A stretch of DNA of 64,000 nt. Origin: Nocardia puris. GTDB taxonomy: Bacteria > Actinomycetota > Actinomycetes > Mycobacteriales > Mycobacteriaceae. Location: NCBI RefSeq assembly GCF_003315035.1, contig NZ_QNRE01000003.1, positions 372,001 through 436,000 of the forward strand. The letters run 5' to 3'. Position numbers and translations under genes: made by a program. Numbering within the stretch: the first letter of the stretch is position 1; every line of letters starts with the position of its first letter. Of the stretch, positions 15,737-24,855 are shown piece by piece. The notes beneath the pieces were generated by a model. It was not told the DNA's origin and did no database searches. It saw only the letters and a list, made by a program, of their open reading frames with translations.

Positions 15737-16294
15737 GTGGGCCAGCCTCCGGAAGAATCGACACCGCCGACTATCTTTCGATCTTCGTGGGCCCGTTGGG
15801 CAGAGATGTTGTTGTTGGGCTTGATAGCGGTCGGGGGCGGCTGGTTGCTACTCGTGACGACCACGCCCGGCTCGCCGCTGATGTTTCCCGTGGTGGCGCC
15901 GATCATCGTAGGATCCCTCGCCCTCCTTCTCGTGCTGGACCGCGTCATCCGTCCCACACCAGAACTGGTAGTCGATGATCAGGGGCTGACGTTCAGCCCA
16001 TTCGGCCGAATCCCGTGGGCTGCGATATCGCGCATCCATCTGATCACGGCCCACGGCACGAGGTACCTGGCCGTCGAACTGGTCGATCGCGGCCCGAAGG
16101 TCACCGAAAGCCGTTGGCCCAGATGGATTCTCGGACCGATAGGCAGACTTGCGGCCGGCTACCCGCGCACCCTCGCGGAACGCTGGCTACGCCCGGTATC
16201 GCTGGACGACATCGCCGCCGAACTACACAGCCGAAACCCCAGCCTGATCATCACAAGATCCGAACGCGGAGGCTTTCGACGCACTCGTCCGTAG
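15737..16294 (+). CDS. Membrane protein with PH-like cytoplasmic domain
   Basis: The 185-residue protein (GTG start, GQPPEESTPPTIF) has two hydrophobic helices (about residues 22-42 and 48-68), then a soluble domain with ELVVDDQGLTFSPFGRIPW and AISRIHLITAHGTRYLAVEL, the order of strands seen in bacterial PH-like (YcxB/STM3941-type) membrane proteins. Function is not known. The start is uncertain because the frame stays open upstream; this start places the first helix near the N terminus. No operon partner is evident. Confidence 0.6.
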   Translation: MGQPPEESTPPTIFRSSWARWAEMLLLGLIAVGGGWLLLVTTTPGSPLMFPVVAPIIVGSLALLLVLDRVIRPTPELVVDDQGLTFSPFGRIPWAAISRIHLITAHGTRYLAVELVDRGPKVTESRWPRWILGPIGRLAAGYPRTLAERWLRPVSLDDIAAELHSRNPSLIITRSERGGFRRTRP

Positions 16295-16413
16295 CCGCTC
16301 GACCAGGCGAGTCAGGATGGTCACCGCCAATGGTCCGCGCGGGCGATGCCCTGACGCCAGTGACAAGTCGCCGCAGGTCAGGCGATCTGCATCAGCGGAT
16401 GAGCTGCATCCGG

Positions 16414-16948
16414 TCAGAGCAAGCCATTGGAGCGCGCCCATGTCGGGAATTCGGATCCCTTGCAGGGCAGCCGCAATCCACTGTCATCCAACATATCGAC
16501 CAGGTTCGAGGTCTCGCCTTCGGTGAGTTTGCCGTCGCTGCAGGCGCCCGCGAGCAGCCACAGCGTGCCGTGGACTTCCAGCCCGTGGTTCCTGGCCACC
16601 TTGATAGACGCCCGATCGTCGGTGATCGCGATACCGTTCAACAGCTCCGCCGCAGCGAAGACACTCGCCTCTCCCATATCGCGACTGCCTGCACCGATGC
16701 GCCGGACTCACCCGTCGAACGCGAGAAGTGCTTCGGCCGTGTCGAGTTGCTCGACGCTCAGCCGATCCGCTTCCGACGCACGGCGATTCCGGATACTGTC
16801 CGCAGCCGCCCCGCAGCTCCTCACGGACGAACTCCGTGGTCGAGCATTCATACTCGACCGGAACACATCCCAGAACATCCACGCGGTCGATGCGGGCGAA
16901 GCGCGCGAGACACGTTGTGTCGAAGACGAGCCGAGATCGTTCGCTCAC
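16414..16948 (-). pseudogene. PIN-domain toxin/nuclease gene, frameshifted with an internal stop
   Basis: The N-terminal part (SERSRLVFDTTCLARFARI, then STTEFVREELR) has the first acidic residue of a PIN nuclease. After a C4 run on the plus strand (16809-16812) the coding switches frame: removing one base restores AAADSIRNRRASEADRLSV and EQLDTAEALLAFDG, followed by an in-frame TGA (16708-16710) and then RRIGAGSRDMGEASVFAAAE and ITDDRASIKVARNHG, the C-terminal PIN half with its acidic residues. Two lesions therefore separate the halves. Its ATG overlaps the stop of the XRE-ImmA gene by 4 bases, the layout of a toxin-antitoxin-like pair. Sequencing error could explain the shift but less easily both lesions. 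Confidence 0.75.
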
Positions 16949-18048
16949 GGCTCGTCCGCGCTGTCATCCTCCACGCCCAAGTCGTCGCGCGTGACCTGGC
17001 CGTGCATCAGCTCGATCACCCGCGCGACCGTGATCAGGTTGCCGGTCCACGCGGTGAGGACCGCATCGGCATACCCCGGTGGCACCCGTACTCGATCGAA
17101 GTCCGGGGGCGGAGTCCATTCGACCGCCTGTCTGATCTCGGCGTGCGTCGGCTTCGACGACGACAGCCAGCGGACCTCGTCCGAGGGGTCGATCAAGCCG
17201 GCAACGATGGCCTGCCTGATCGCCAACGTCCACGATGTGCGATACCTGGCCGCGAGCTCGATCAGGTAGGCGCGCGGGTCCCCGGTCGGCGGACCGCTCT
17301 GCCGGATCGCCGCCACCGGCAGCAGGAGTTCGGCGGCGAACGCATCGATGACCGCCTCTCGGTCGCGCCTGGCCGAGGCGACGCCGCCACCCAGGTCGCT
17401 CGAGTACTCGTCACCGAGCACCATGTGCCCGAGTTCGTGCGCCGCGGTCGCCCGCCGCCGCCCGGGATCACGCGTACTGCTGACCACCGCGACCGCGAGG
17501 TCGTCCTCGATCAGCGAGGCGCCGTCACCGGGAACGTCGACCACGAGCACGAGCTGGCCGGCCTTTTCGCACACCGACATCATCGTTTCGATGGGCCCCC
17601 GATCGAGACCCAGCTGCTTTCGCGTCCAGTTCGCCACACCACGCGCGTCGTCCGCGGTCTCGACGCTGCCTGGGTAACGCAACAGGGACGGCGGTTTCCA
17701 CGAACCGAAGCCGAGGACATCCCGGACATCGCGCAACCACGCCGCCAGAACTGCCTCGACGCGATAGGACACTTGTGCCGTGGGCGAATTCGTATCGTCG
17801 ACCAGCGGTGTCCGCTGGGAGATCACCTTCGGCCGAGCGTGGAGGAAGTGCCCCAACGGCATGCCCAGTTCGGTAGCCAGCCGCGTCAGTTCCACCGCAC
17901 TGATCTGCCGCGCGCCCGCCTCGATCTTGGTGATCTTGCTGCGCTCCAGCCCGACACGCTGCGCCAACTCCCCCTGGGAGAACCCCGCGGCGAGCCGGCT
18001 CTCGCGTACGCGATCGCCGATCTCCGCCCACAGGCTTTCGTCCACCAT
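16945..18048 (-). CDS. XRE regulator fused to ImmA/IrrE-type metallopeptidase
   Basis: The 367-residue protein has an N-terminal Cro/cI HTH (FSQGELAQRVGLERSKITKI, about residues 23-42) and a C-terminal ImmA/IrrE (DUF955) zinc peptidase domain with HELGH at about residues 204-208 and a downstream acidic helix (AVIDAFAAELLLP). Such proteins regulate mobile elements or toxin partners by binding and sometimes cleaving regulators. Here it is followed, with a 4-base overlap, by a PIN gene that is broken, so it may be an orphan antitoxin-like regulator. The ATG at 18048 lies directly beside the palindrome at 18050-18063; a GTG at 18063 is the alternative. Confidence 0.85.
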   Translation of the reverse strand: MVDESLWAEIGDRVRESRLAAGFSQGELAQRVGLERSKITKIEAGARQISAVELTRLATELGMPLGHFLHARPKVISQRTPLVDDTNSPTAQVSYRVEAVLAAWLRDVRDVLGFGSWKPPSLLRYPGSVETADDARGVANWTRKQLGLDRGPIETMMSVCEKAGQLVLVVDVPGDGASLIEDDLAVAVVSSTRDPGRRRATAAHELGHMVLGDEYSSDLGGGVASARRDREAVIDAFAAELLLPVAAIRQSGPPTGDPRAYLIELAARYRTSWTLAIRQAIVAGLIDPSDEVRWLSSSKPTHAEIRQAVEWTPPPDFDRVRVPPGYADAVLTAWTGNLITVARVIELMHGQVTRDDLGVEDDSADEP

Positions 18049-18049
18049 G

Positions 18050-18063
18050 GTGCGATTTCGCAC
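18050..18063. promoter_or_regulatory. Probable autoregulatory operator of the XRE-ImmA gene
   Basis: GTGCGA (18050-18055) and TCGCAC (18058-18063) form a perfect inverted repeat with a two-base centre, one base from the ATG at 18048. No ribosome binding site is seen, so the transcript may be leaderless with the operator over the promoter. Confidence 0.6.
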
Positions 18064-18230
18064 ACCAGCGCCGTGCCGTCACCCGTCTCAGCAGTACGAA
18101 TTCCGGGGATCTCGTCGGCCCGATAGGCAGGGTGGAGTGAACGCCGCCGACAGACAATCCTGTGTCCTCTGGGCTGACCATCGATGCGCAGGCCTTCAGA
18201 GCTTCCGGGCGGGTCACATCCTCACAGAGG

Positions 18231-18518
18231 CTAGTCCTCGGGCATTCCGACGATGCCGAACACGACGAAGAGCGCCACCACCACGACGAGCAGCAGCCCA
18301 CCGACGACGATTCCGCCGATCGCAAGAGTTCTGCCCTGCTCACCGGTCCGGTTGATCTGTTGCAGCGCGATGATCCCGAGCGCGATCCCCGCGATCGACG
18401 CGAGCAGAGTAGCCGCGCCGAAGAAGAGCGCGCTCGCGGCGAGCCCGACCACCGGAGCAGCCACTGCGCCGATCGCCAGCCCGTTCGTACCGGGCCGTAT
18501 GCCGAAACGCTCACTCAT
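18231..18518 (-). CDS. DUF4190-type small membrane protein
   Basis: The 95-residue protein has two long hydrophobic segments separated by the signature LGIIALQQINRTGEQGRTLA, matching DUF4190 (the usual pattern is GIxALxQIxxTGExGRGLA before the second helix). The first helix is about residues 13-50, the second about 67-90. Function is unknown; such proteins are frequent in actinobacteria. It lies alone, upstream of ychF on the same strand with a gap of about 140 bases to the ychF stop. Confidence 0.8.
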   Translation of the reverse strand: MSERFGIRPGTNGLAIGAVAAPVVGLAASALFFGAATLLASIAGIALGIIALQQINRTGEQGRTLAIGGIVVGGLLLVVVVALFVVFGIVGMPED

Positions 18519-18660
18519 CCGTCGATGGGTAACGCCCGCCGTCGCGGCGCCTACTCCCTGGATTCAGACCCACGACTCCGCCCCATCCACCACGATGATG
18601 CGAGCGGAGAGGGCTGGGCACGTTGCGTTGAGGACGAGCCCACCGGATCGGGTCGGAACG

Positions 18661-19740
18661 TCAGACGTTGAACCTGAACTCGACCACGTCCCCGTCCACC
18701 ATCACGTAATCCTTCCCCTCCATCCGCACTTTGCCCGCGGCCTTGGCGGCCGCCATGGAACCGGCGGCGACGAGGTCGGTGAAGGCGACGACTTCGGCTT
18801 TGATGAAGCCGCGTTCGAAGTCGGTGTGGATGACGCCGGCGGCTTTGGGGGCGGTGTCGCCTTGGTGGATGGTCCAGGCGCGGGCTTCTTTGGGGCCCGC
18901 GGTGAGGTAGGTCTGGAGGCCGAGGGTGTGGAAGCCGGCGCGGGCCAGTGCGTGCAGGCCGGGTTCGGTCTGGCCGATGGATTCGAGGAGTTCGGCGGCG
19001 GATTCGTCGTCGAGTTCGAGGAGTTCGGCTTCGACCTTGGCGTCGAGGAACACGGCGTCGGCGGGGGCGACGGAGGCCGTCAGTTCGGCGATCTTGGCCT
19101 CGTCGGTGAGGACGGACTCGTCGGCGTTGAAGACGTAGAGGAAGGGCTTGGTGGTGAGCAGCGACAGCTCTTTGAGCAGGTCGGTGTCGACCTCGCCCTG
19201 CGCGGCGAAGAGGGTCTTGCCGCCGTTGAGGATCTCCTGGGCGGCCTTGGCGGCGTCGGCGACCGGCTTGCGGTCCTTCTTGACCTTCGCCTCCTTGTCG
19301 AGGCGCACGACGGCCTTCTCCAGGGTCTGCAGGTCGGCGAGGATCAGCTCGGTCTCGATGACCTCGATGTCGGCGGACGGGTCGACGCGCCCGTCCACGT
19401 GCACCACGTCGTCGTCGGCGAACACGCGCACCACCTGGCAGATGGCGTCGGCCTCGCGGATATTGGCGAGGAACTTGTTGCCCAGGCCCGCGCCCTCGGA
19501 GGCGCCCTTCACGATGCCGGCGATGTCGACGAACGACACGGTGGCGGGCACGATGCGTTCGGAACCGAAGATCTTCGCCAGCTCGTCGAGCCGCGGATCG
19601 GGCAGCGGCACCACGCCGACGTTCGGCTCGATCGTCGCGAACGGGTAGTTCGCCGCCAGCACGTCGTTCTTGGTCAGCGCGTTGAACAGCGTCGACTTTC
19701 CGACGTTGGGCAGGCCGACGATTCCGAGGGTGAGACTCAC
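18661..19740 (-). CDS. ychF: Redox-regulated ATPase YchF
   Basis: The 359-residue protein is a full-length YchF (OLA1 family of Obg-related P-loop NTPases). The G1 motif GLPNVGKST is at residues 9-17, the G3 region at VDIAGIVKGASEGAGLGN, the coiled-coil insertion around residues 140-170, and the C-terminal TGS-like domain carries AWTIHQGDTAPKAAGVIHTD. YchF hydrolyses ATP rather than GTP and associates with ribosomes, with roles in translation and oxidative stress. It starts at GTG 19740. In M. tuberculosis this gene (Rv1112) neighbours the DUF6542 gene; here they are about 18.5 kb apart. Confidence 0.97.
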   Translation of the reverse strand: MSLTLGIVGLPNVGKSTLFNALTKNDVLAANYPFATIEPNVGVVPLPDPRLDELAKIFGSERIVPATVSFVDIAGIVKGASEGAGLGNKFLANIREADAICQVVRVFADDDVVHVDGRVDPSADIEVIETELILADLQTLEKAVVRLDKEAKVKKDRKPVADAAKAAQEILNGGKTLFAAQGEVDTDLLKELSLLTTKPFLYVFNADESVLTDEAKIAELTASVAPADAVFLDAKVEAELLELDDESAAELLESIGQTEPGLHALARAGFHTLGLQTYLTAGPKEARAWTIHQGDTAPKAAGVIHTDFERGFIKAEVVAFTDLVAAGSMAAAKAAGKVRMEGKDYVMVDGDVVEFRFNV

Positions 19741-19873
19741 GAGATGGGGAGTCTACGCGCTGGTCTCCGCCCCTCGGACGTCGCCGTCCGCCGGATCCAG
19801 CTACCGGCCGAGGGAGCAGGCGCTGCCGACCCGCTCTCGGATCGGGATGCGACGCGAAGCCCGACGTCCCCAC

Positions 19874-20761
19874 TCACGGAACCAGCACGACCTTCCCCAG
19901 ATTCGCCCGCCCGGCGATCACCGCGTGCGCCTCTCCCGCGTCGTCCAACACGAACTCGGCGTGCACGGCGGGACGCAGCTGACCGGAGGCGAAGTACTGC
20001 CAAAGCTCTTGGCGCAGGTCGTCGTACACCTCGGGCGCCAGGCGCGCGATCTGGAAACCGATGATCGACTTGGCGTCGGTGAGCAGGTCGTCGGTGCCGA
20101 CGGCGCCGCCACCGGAGCCGAACGCGACAAGTCGCCCACCCGGAGCGAGCGCGGACAGTGCCGGTGCCAGATGCCCGACACCGTCGAGGGCGTAGTCGAC
20201 CGGCTCGGCCGGCGGCTCGGCGTAGACGATCACGTCGTCCACGCCGAGGTCGCGCAGGAAATCGCCCTTGGCCGGATCGGAGACCGCCGCGACCACGCGC
20301 TTGGCGCCGCGCACCCGCGCCAACTGCACCGCGAGATGACCGACACCGCTCGCCGCAGCCGTGACCAGCGCCGATTCCCCCGATTGGGGACTCGCCGCGT
20401 CGAGTGCGCCGAGCGCGACCAGTCCACCGCGCACCAGGGCGACGGCGTCGACGGCCGACGCGCCGTCGGGGATCGGCGAGGCCAGATCGTCGCGCAGGAT
20501 CGCGTACTCGGCGTAGGCGTGCCCGGTACAGAGCCCGGTGACGCGGAAGCCGGGCGCGCAGGTGGTGACGCCCTCGCCGACCGCGATCACCTCGCCCGCG
20601 ATCTCACCGGCGAGCACGGCCGGGTCGCGCACGACGGGCAGGGTGACGCCGATCGCGTCGACCTTCACCAGAAGTTCGCCGGCACCGGGCACCGGTGTCT
20701 CCGCCGTCTCCGGTTCGAGCACGTCACGACCACCATGGCGCTCATAACGGATTCGACGCAT
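19874..20761 (-). CDS. Zinc-independent quinone oxidoreductase-like MDR protein
   Basis: The 295-residue protein belongs to the medium-chain dehydrogenase/reductase quinone oxidoreductase group. An N-terminal GroES-like domain (GELLVKVDAIGVTLP, AGEIAGEVIAVGEGV) is followed by a nucleotide-binding domain with TAAASGVGHLAVQLAR in place of the usual AAAGGVG motif. No zinc ligands are present. Such enzymes reduce quinones or enals with NADPH. The ATG at 20761 has GGAGG close upstream. It is divergent from the AraC gene at 20936 with about 175 bases between, so AraC control is possible. Confidence 0.85.
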   Translation of the reverse strand: MRRIRYERHGGRDVLEPETAETPVPGAGELLVKVDAIGVTLPVVRDPAVLAGEIAGEVIAVGEGVTTCAPGFRVTGLCTGHAYAEYAILRDDLASPIPDGASAVDAVALVRGGLVALGALDAASPQSGESALVTAAASGVGHLAVQLARVRGAKRVVAAVSDPAKGDFLRDLGVDDVIVYAEPPAEPVDYALDGVGHLAPALSALAPGGRLVAFGSGGGAVGTDDLLTDAKSIIGFQIARLAPEVYDDLRQELWQYFASGQLRPAVHAEFVLDDAGEAHAVIAGRANLGKVVLVP

Positions 20762-20935
20762 GACACCTCCACTCTTCCAGGACCGCGTAACGGTAACCGT
20801 CTGGCAACCGCATCTCACAGGCCGTGACCGGCCCGTGTGCGCGATCTCACCGCCCCGGTGAGCGCGGCGCGCGCCACTGCGCGAGCCCGCTCGAAGCCGT
20901 TTGCGGATCGCCCGCACGGGCGTACCGTGACGCGT

Positions 20936-21772
20936 ATGGAGCCCACCACGGAGGTGGTGAGAGCACGCCCCGCGCCCGCGCTGGCCGGCTTCATCGACCA
21001 CTACCTCGGCTACCGGATGACCGGTTACGCACCCGGTCTGCACCGAGGGCTGCCATCACGCCACATGACGTTCATCGTCGCGATCGGCCCGACCATAGAT
21101 GTGGTGGCGCAGACCGATCCGGCACAAAGTCCGCAGGATTACCGCTGTGTGCTCAGCGGGTTGCAGGCGGCCTCGGCCTCGATCTCCCACACCGGGAATC
21201 AGGAGGGCGTCGCGATCGCGCTCACACCGTTGGGGTGCCGCACGCTGTTCAGTGCCCCCGCCCGCGCGCTGTGGAACATCTCGCTCGAATTCTCCGATCT
21301 GGTGGGCAACGTCGGGGACGAACTGTGGGAGCGCTTGCAGGGCCCGGCACCGTGGTCGCGGCGCTTCGCCATCTGCGACGAGGTGCTGACCGGGCTCGCC
21401 CACCCGGACCGCGCCGTGGGGCCCGAGCTCACCTGGGCTTGGCGCACCGTCACCCGCACCGACGGCACCGTGCCGATCGGTGCGCTCGCCGAGCGCGTCG
21501 GCTGGAGCAGACAACACCTGACCCGCCGGTTCGCGGCGGAATTCGGGCTCGGCCCGAAGCTGGCGGCGCGCATCGCCCGGTTCGAGAAGGCGCGGCGAAT
21601 GCTGGAACGCACGCCCTCGTTCGTCACCATCGCGCAGGTCGCGGCCAGCTGCGGGTACTACGACCAGGCGCACCTGAACCGCGACTTCGCCGAGCTCGCC
21701 GGATGCAGCCCGACGGTGTGGCTGGGCGAGGAGATTCCATCCGTCCAAGACGAACCCGACCTGCGCGGATGA
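20936..21772 (+). CDS. AraC-family transcriptional regulator
   Basis: The 278-residue protein has a C-terminal AraC/XylS double HTH: GALAERVGWSRQHLTRRFAA and VAASCGYYDQAHLNRDFAEL (typical GYxDQxHxxRxF). The N-terminal half is of the DUF6597 kind, found in uncharacterised actinobacterial regulators. The ATG at 20936 was chosen; TTGCGG and TACCGT, about 17 bases apart just upstream, would give a leaderless or near-leaderless transcript. It is followed 10 bases later by a VOC-family gene, a common pairing, and diverges from an MDR oxidoreductase. Confidence 0.85.
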   Translation: MEPTTEVVRARPAPALAGFIDHYLGYRMTGYAPGLHRGLPSRHMTFIVAIGPTIDVVAQTDPAQSPQDYRCVLSGLQAASASISHTGNQEGVAIALTPLGCRTLFSAPARALWNISLEFSDLVGNVGDELWERLQGPAPWSRRFAICDEVLTGLAHPDRAVGPELTWAWRTVTRTDGTVPIGALAERVGWSRQHLTRRFAAEFGLGPKLAARIARFEKARRMLERTPSFVTIAQVAASCGYYDQAHLNRDFAELAGCSPTVWLGEEIPSVQDEPDLRG

Positions 21773-21782
21773 GGCTGAGACC

Positions 21783-22193
21783 ATGACGAATACGACGAAC
21801 ACCACCCGTACCGCACTCTGGCCCTGTCTGTCGTTCCGCGATGCGCGGGCAATGGTCGACTTCCTCGTGAACGCCTTCGGTTTCCAGCAGACCGCGCTCT
21901 ACGCGCGCGAAGGCGACCCATCCATCGTCGAACACGGTGAACTGCGCTGGCCGCTGGGCGGCGGCCTCATGTTCGGCAGCGCCGACAAGGACGACAGCCC
22001 GTTCAGCCGCCCGCCCGGCACCGACACTATTTACCTGGTCTGCGAGCACCCCGACGACCTGTTCACCCGCGCTACGGCGGCCGGGGCCGAGGTCGTGCGC
22101 GGGATGCGCGATGAGGACTACGGCTCGCGCGGGTTCAGCGTGCGGGATCCGGAGGGCAATATCTGGAGCTTCGGGACGTACTGGGGCGAGTGA
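21783..22193 (+). CDS. VOC (glyoxalase/bleomycin-resistance-like) protein
   Basis: The 136-residue protein has the beta-alpha-beta-beta-beta repeat of the vicinal oxygen chelate fold: WPCLSFRDARAMVDFLVNAF, GGLMFGSAD, then DTIYLVCEHPDDLFTRATAA and FSVRDPEGNIWSFGTYWGE. The C-terminal RDPEGNxWxFGTY is characteristic of PhnB/YaeR-like members, which may be dioxygenases, isomerases or ligand-sequestering resistance proteins. It lies 10 bases after the AraC gene, so the two form an operon. Substrate unknown. Confidence 0.88.
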   Translation: MTNTTNTTRTALWPCLSFRDARAMVDFLVNAFGFQQTALYAREGDPSIVEHGELRWPLGGGLMFGSADKDDSPFSRPPGTDTIYLVCEHPDDLFTRATAAGAEVVRGMRDEDYGSRGFSVRDPEGNIWSFGTYWGE

Positions 22194-22481
22194 TCTCCGG
22201 CGAGGTGTTGCGGTCGCGCGCGGGCTCGCGATGTTGAGGTGTGGAGCGGTTGGCTTCCACCTGCGGGCCCGCGGCGCGGGAGCGTCCGGACCGATCGACA
22301 CGGGGGCGCGGTGGTGCCGGCCGTGAGCGATACGCGACCGGAGGCTGCTGATGATCACCGAAACACCCGTTCACCGCCGGGGTGACGGCATGTCCGGGAA
22401 CGGGCGCGGTGATCGCGCGGCGCGGAGTCCCGGGAGATCCGCGGTGCGGACGCGCGGTTCGCGCTGCGTGGACGGGCCGTC

Positions 22482-23873
22482 GTGAACGACCGTCGCCCGG
22501 CCCGTGAGGTGCAGGTGTTGGTCGTGGGTGCGGGGCCCGCCGGGTTGACCGCGGCCGCGACGCTGGCCCGATACGGCGTGTCGACGTTGCTCGTGGACCG
22601 GCGCGCGGAGGTGGGTGCGGCGCCGCGCGCGACCGTGATCAGCCTGCGGTCGATGGAGATCTTCCGTGCGATGGGGTTGGAAGCCGAATTGCGTGGCGGC
22701 TCAGTCGATGTGGAGATGCTGGCCTGGCGATGTCGCACGCTCGCCGAGGTGGGGAACGGTGAGGCGTCCGATGTCGGGTTTCCGTCGCGCGGGCGGGCGG
22801 CGCGGCTGAGTCCCACCACACCGTTGTGCGCGCCGCAGGACCATCTCGAGCGGGTGCTGTCGCGCTATGTGGGCGCGTTGGCACCGGTCGAGGTGCGACG
22901 CGGGGTGGAACTCGTGGATCTGGAGGTCGGGCCGGACGGAGTGGACGCGCGGCTCTCGGATTCGACCCAGGTGCACGCGCGGTACCTCATCGCCGCCGAC
23001 GGCGCGCACAGCACGGTGCGGAGCATGCTGGACATCGGAATGACCGTCCCACCAACAGAATTGACCGGGTTCACCGTCGTGATGCGGGCGCCTTTGTGGG
23101 ATCGGATCGGGCCGCACCGGTATCTGATCTACAGCGTCGGTGCACCCGGAGCGGAGGGCGTATTCATTCCGGCGGGACCCGACGACAGGTGGGTGTACGC
23201 GGCCGAGACCACCGCACCGGACTCGGAAGCCGCGGCGCTGGAACGTATTCGGGTCGCAGCCGGCGATGCTTCGCTGAGCGCGGAGATTCACGGCATCCAC
23301 CGAGTGACCGCTGTTTCCCAACTCGCCGAACGCTTCCGGCACGACTCGGCGTTCCTGGTGGGCGATGCGGCGCACCGGGTGACGCCGCGCGGTGCCACCG
23401 GCATGAACACCGCCGTCCACGACGGCTTCGACCTCGGCTGGAAGCTGGGCTGGGTGCTCGCGGGGTGGGCACCCCCGCACCTGCTCGACACCTACGAGGC
23501 CGAGCGCCGCCCCGTCGCCGAACACAACGTGGCGCGCTCCGCCGACCCGACGGGCTCGTGGCGCAGTGCCGAACAGGAACTGCGCGCCGACCTCGGCGGC
23601 CGGCTCCCCCACGCCCGCCTGCGCGACGGCAGATCGACGCTGGACCTGCTCGGGCCGGGCTTGACGATCCTGCGCCGCCGCGCACCCGGCCGTCCACCGC
23701 CGCGCACTCCCGACAGCGCGGCCATGATCACGCGTCTGGTGGACGAAAAAGCCTCCCGGGCAATCGGACTCGATGAGAACGGCGTGATCGTCCGGCCCGA
23801 CGGGAAGTACGTCCGCACTGCGCGCGCGGCCCGCATCAGGCACACGGCCCAATCAGACGCCGCCGTGCGCTGA
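22482..23873 (+). CDS. FAD-dependent monooxygenase (PheA/TfdB-like)
   Basis: The 463-residue flavoprotein has the FAD motif VVGAGPAGLTAAATLARYG near the N terminus, the DG motif AADGAHSTVRSML and the GD motif GDAAHRVTPRGATGMN, so all three signatures of class A flavin monooxygenases are present. Most relatives are about 500 residues, with an extra C-terminal domain; here the C-terminal part is short and basic. It probably hydroxylates an aromatic or polyketide compound. The GTG at 22482 follows a 290-base region with no recognisable gene. It has no adjacent same-strand partner, so context gives no substrate. Confidence 0.85.
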   Translation: MNDRRPAREVQVLVVGAGPAGLTAAATLARYGVSTLLVDRRAEVGAAPRATVISLRSMEIFRAMGLEAELRGGSVDVEMLAWRCRTLAEVGNGEASDVGFPSRGRAARLSPTTPLCAPQDHLERVLSRYVGALAPVEVRRGVELVDLEVGPDGVDARLSDSTQVHARYLIAADGAHSTVRSMLDIGMTVPPTELTGFTVVMRAPLWDRIGPHRYLIYSVGAPGAEGVFIPAGPDDRWVYAAETTAPDSEAAALERIRVAAGDASLSAEIHGIHRVTAVSQLAERFRHDSAFLVGDAAHRVTPRGATGMNTAVHDGFDLGWKLGWVLAGWAPPHLLDTYEAERRPVAEHNVARSADPTGSWRSAEQELRADLGGRLPHARLRDGRSTLDLLGPGLTILRRRAPGRPPPRTPDSAAMITRLVDEKASRAIGLDENGVIVRPDGKYVRTARAARIRHTAQSDAAVR

Positions 23874-23909
23874 GCCCGCGCCCGCCGCCTTCCGCACAAG
23901 CCCCCAACC

Positions 23910-24764
23910 TCACCGCCCACCCAACCCCGACATCGCCGTCCCGCGCAGGAACGCCCGCTGCGCGACGGCGTACACCGCGACCAACGGCGCGAGAATCACC
24001 ATCGCCGCCGCCATCAGCAGCGGCCACTGCGAGTAGTACTGCCCTTGCAGGCGCACCAGACCCAAAGTGGCGGTGGCGTATTCATTCCGCTGGATCATCA
24101 CCAGCGGCCAGAGGAAGTCGTTCCACACGGTGATCCAGGTGAGGACCGCCAGGACCATGAGGGCCGGGCGGGTGTGCGGGAGCAGGACGCGCCAGTAGAC
24201 CTGCCAGGTGGTGCAGCCGTCGAGGATGGCCGCCTCCTCCAGTTCGTCGGGGAGCGTACGGAAGAACTGCCGCATGAGGTAGGTGCCGAAGGCGCTGCCG
24301 AACAGGCCGGGCACGATCATCGACCACGGCGTGTCCACCCACCCGAAGGCCCGCATGAGCAGGAACTGCGGGATAACGGTGACGGTGAGCGGCACCATCA
24401 GCGTGGCGAGGTATGCCAGGAACAGCACGTCCCGCCCGCGAAACCGCAAGCGCGCGAACGCGTATCCGGCCAGCGAGCAGAAGAACACCTGCCCCGCCGT
24501 GACGCACGCGGCGTAGACAGCGGTGTTGAGCAGCATCCGGCCCATCGGCAGCACCTCGAACACCCGCCCGAAGTTGGACCACCGCGGGCTCTCGGGCAGC
24601 ACCTCCGGCTCGACGATCTCGCCGTCGGACTTCAACGCCCCCGACAGCGCCCACAGGATCGGCCCCAGCGCGCACCACGCGACGGCCACCAGCGCGAGGT
24701 AGACGCAGATGCCCTGCACCACCCTGCGCCGAATCCCCCGCTCGGCCCGGCCCTTCGGCATCAC
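23910..24764 (-). CDS. Carbohydrate ABC transporter permease, MalG-type
   Basis: The 284-residue membrane protein has six predicted helices and the CUT1 permease EAA loop at EEAAILDGCTTWQVYWRVLL with P, typical of MalG-like subunits. It forms the channel with the MalF-like permease encoded upstream (24856-25815) and receives sugar from the lipoprotein (25812-27212). No ATPase gene is present, as often in actinobacteria, where a shared MsiK-type ATPase energises several sugar importers. The start is GTG 24764 or ATG 24761. A perfect 18-base palindrome lies in the 91-base gap from the previous gene. Confidence 0.9.
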   Translation of the reverse strand: MMPKGRAERGIRRRVVQGICVYLALVAVAWCALGPILWALSGALKSDGEIVEPEVLPESPRWSNFGRVFEVLPMGRMLLNTAVYAACVTAGQVFFCSLAGYAFARLRFRGRDVLFLAYLATLMVPLTVTVIPQFLLMRAFGWVDTPWSMIVPGLFGSAFGTYLMRQFFRTLPDELEEAAILDGCTTWQVYWRVLLPHTRPALMVLAVLTWITVWNDFLWPLVMIQRNEYATATLGLVRLQGQYYSQWPLLMAAAMVILAPLVAVYAVAQRAFLRGTAMSGLGGR

Positions 24765-24787
24765 CGCCGGTCACCGGTCGCGGGCCG

Positions 24788-24805
24788 CCCGGACCCGGGT
24801 CCGGG
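24788..24805. other. Perfect 18-base palindrome between permease genes
   Basis: CCCGGACCC directly followed by GGGTCCGGG lies between the two permease genes. It may form an intercistronic hairpin that tunes expression or stabilises the upstream message; the call is by position only. Confidence 0.4.
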
Positions 24806-24855
24806 TGCCCCGACAGCGTTCGGCTCGGGCACTCGCGCCTCGCGAATCAGCACCC

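Noticed and set aside
15271..15957. 228-codon minus-strand frame
   Set aside because: It overlaps both the DUF6194 gene and the PH-like membrane gene and shows no domain.
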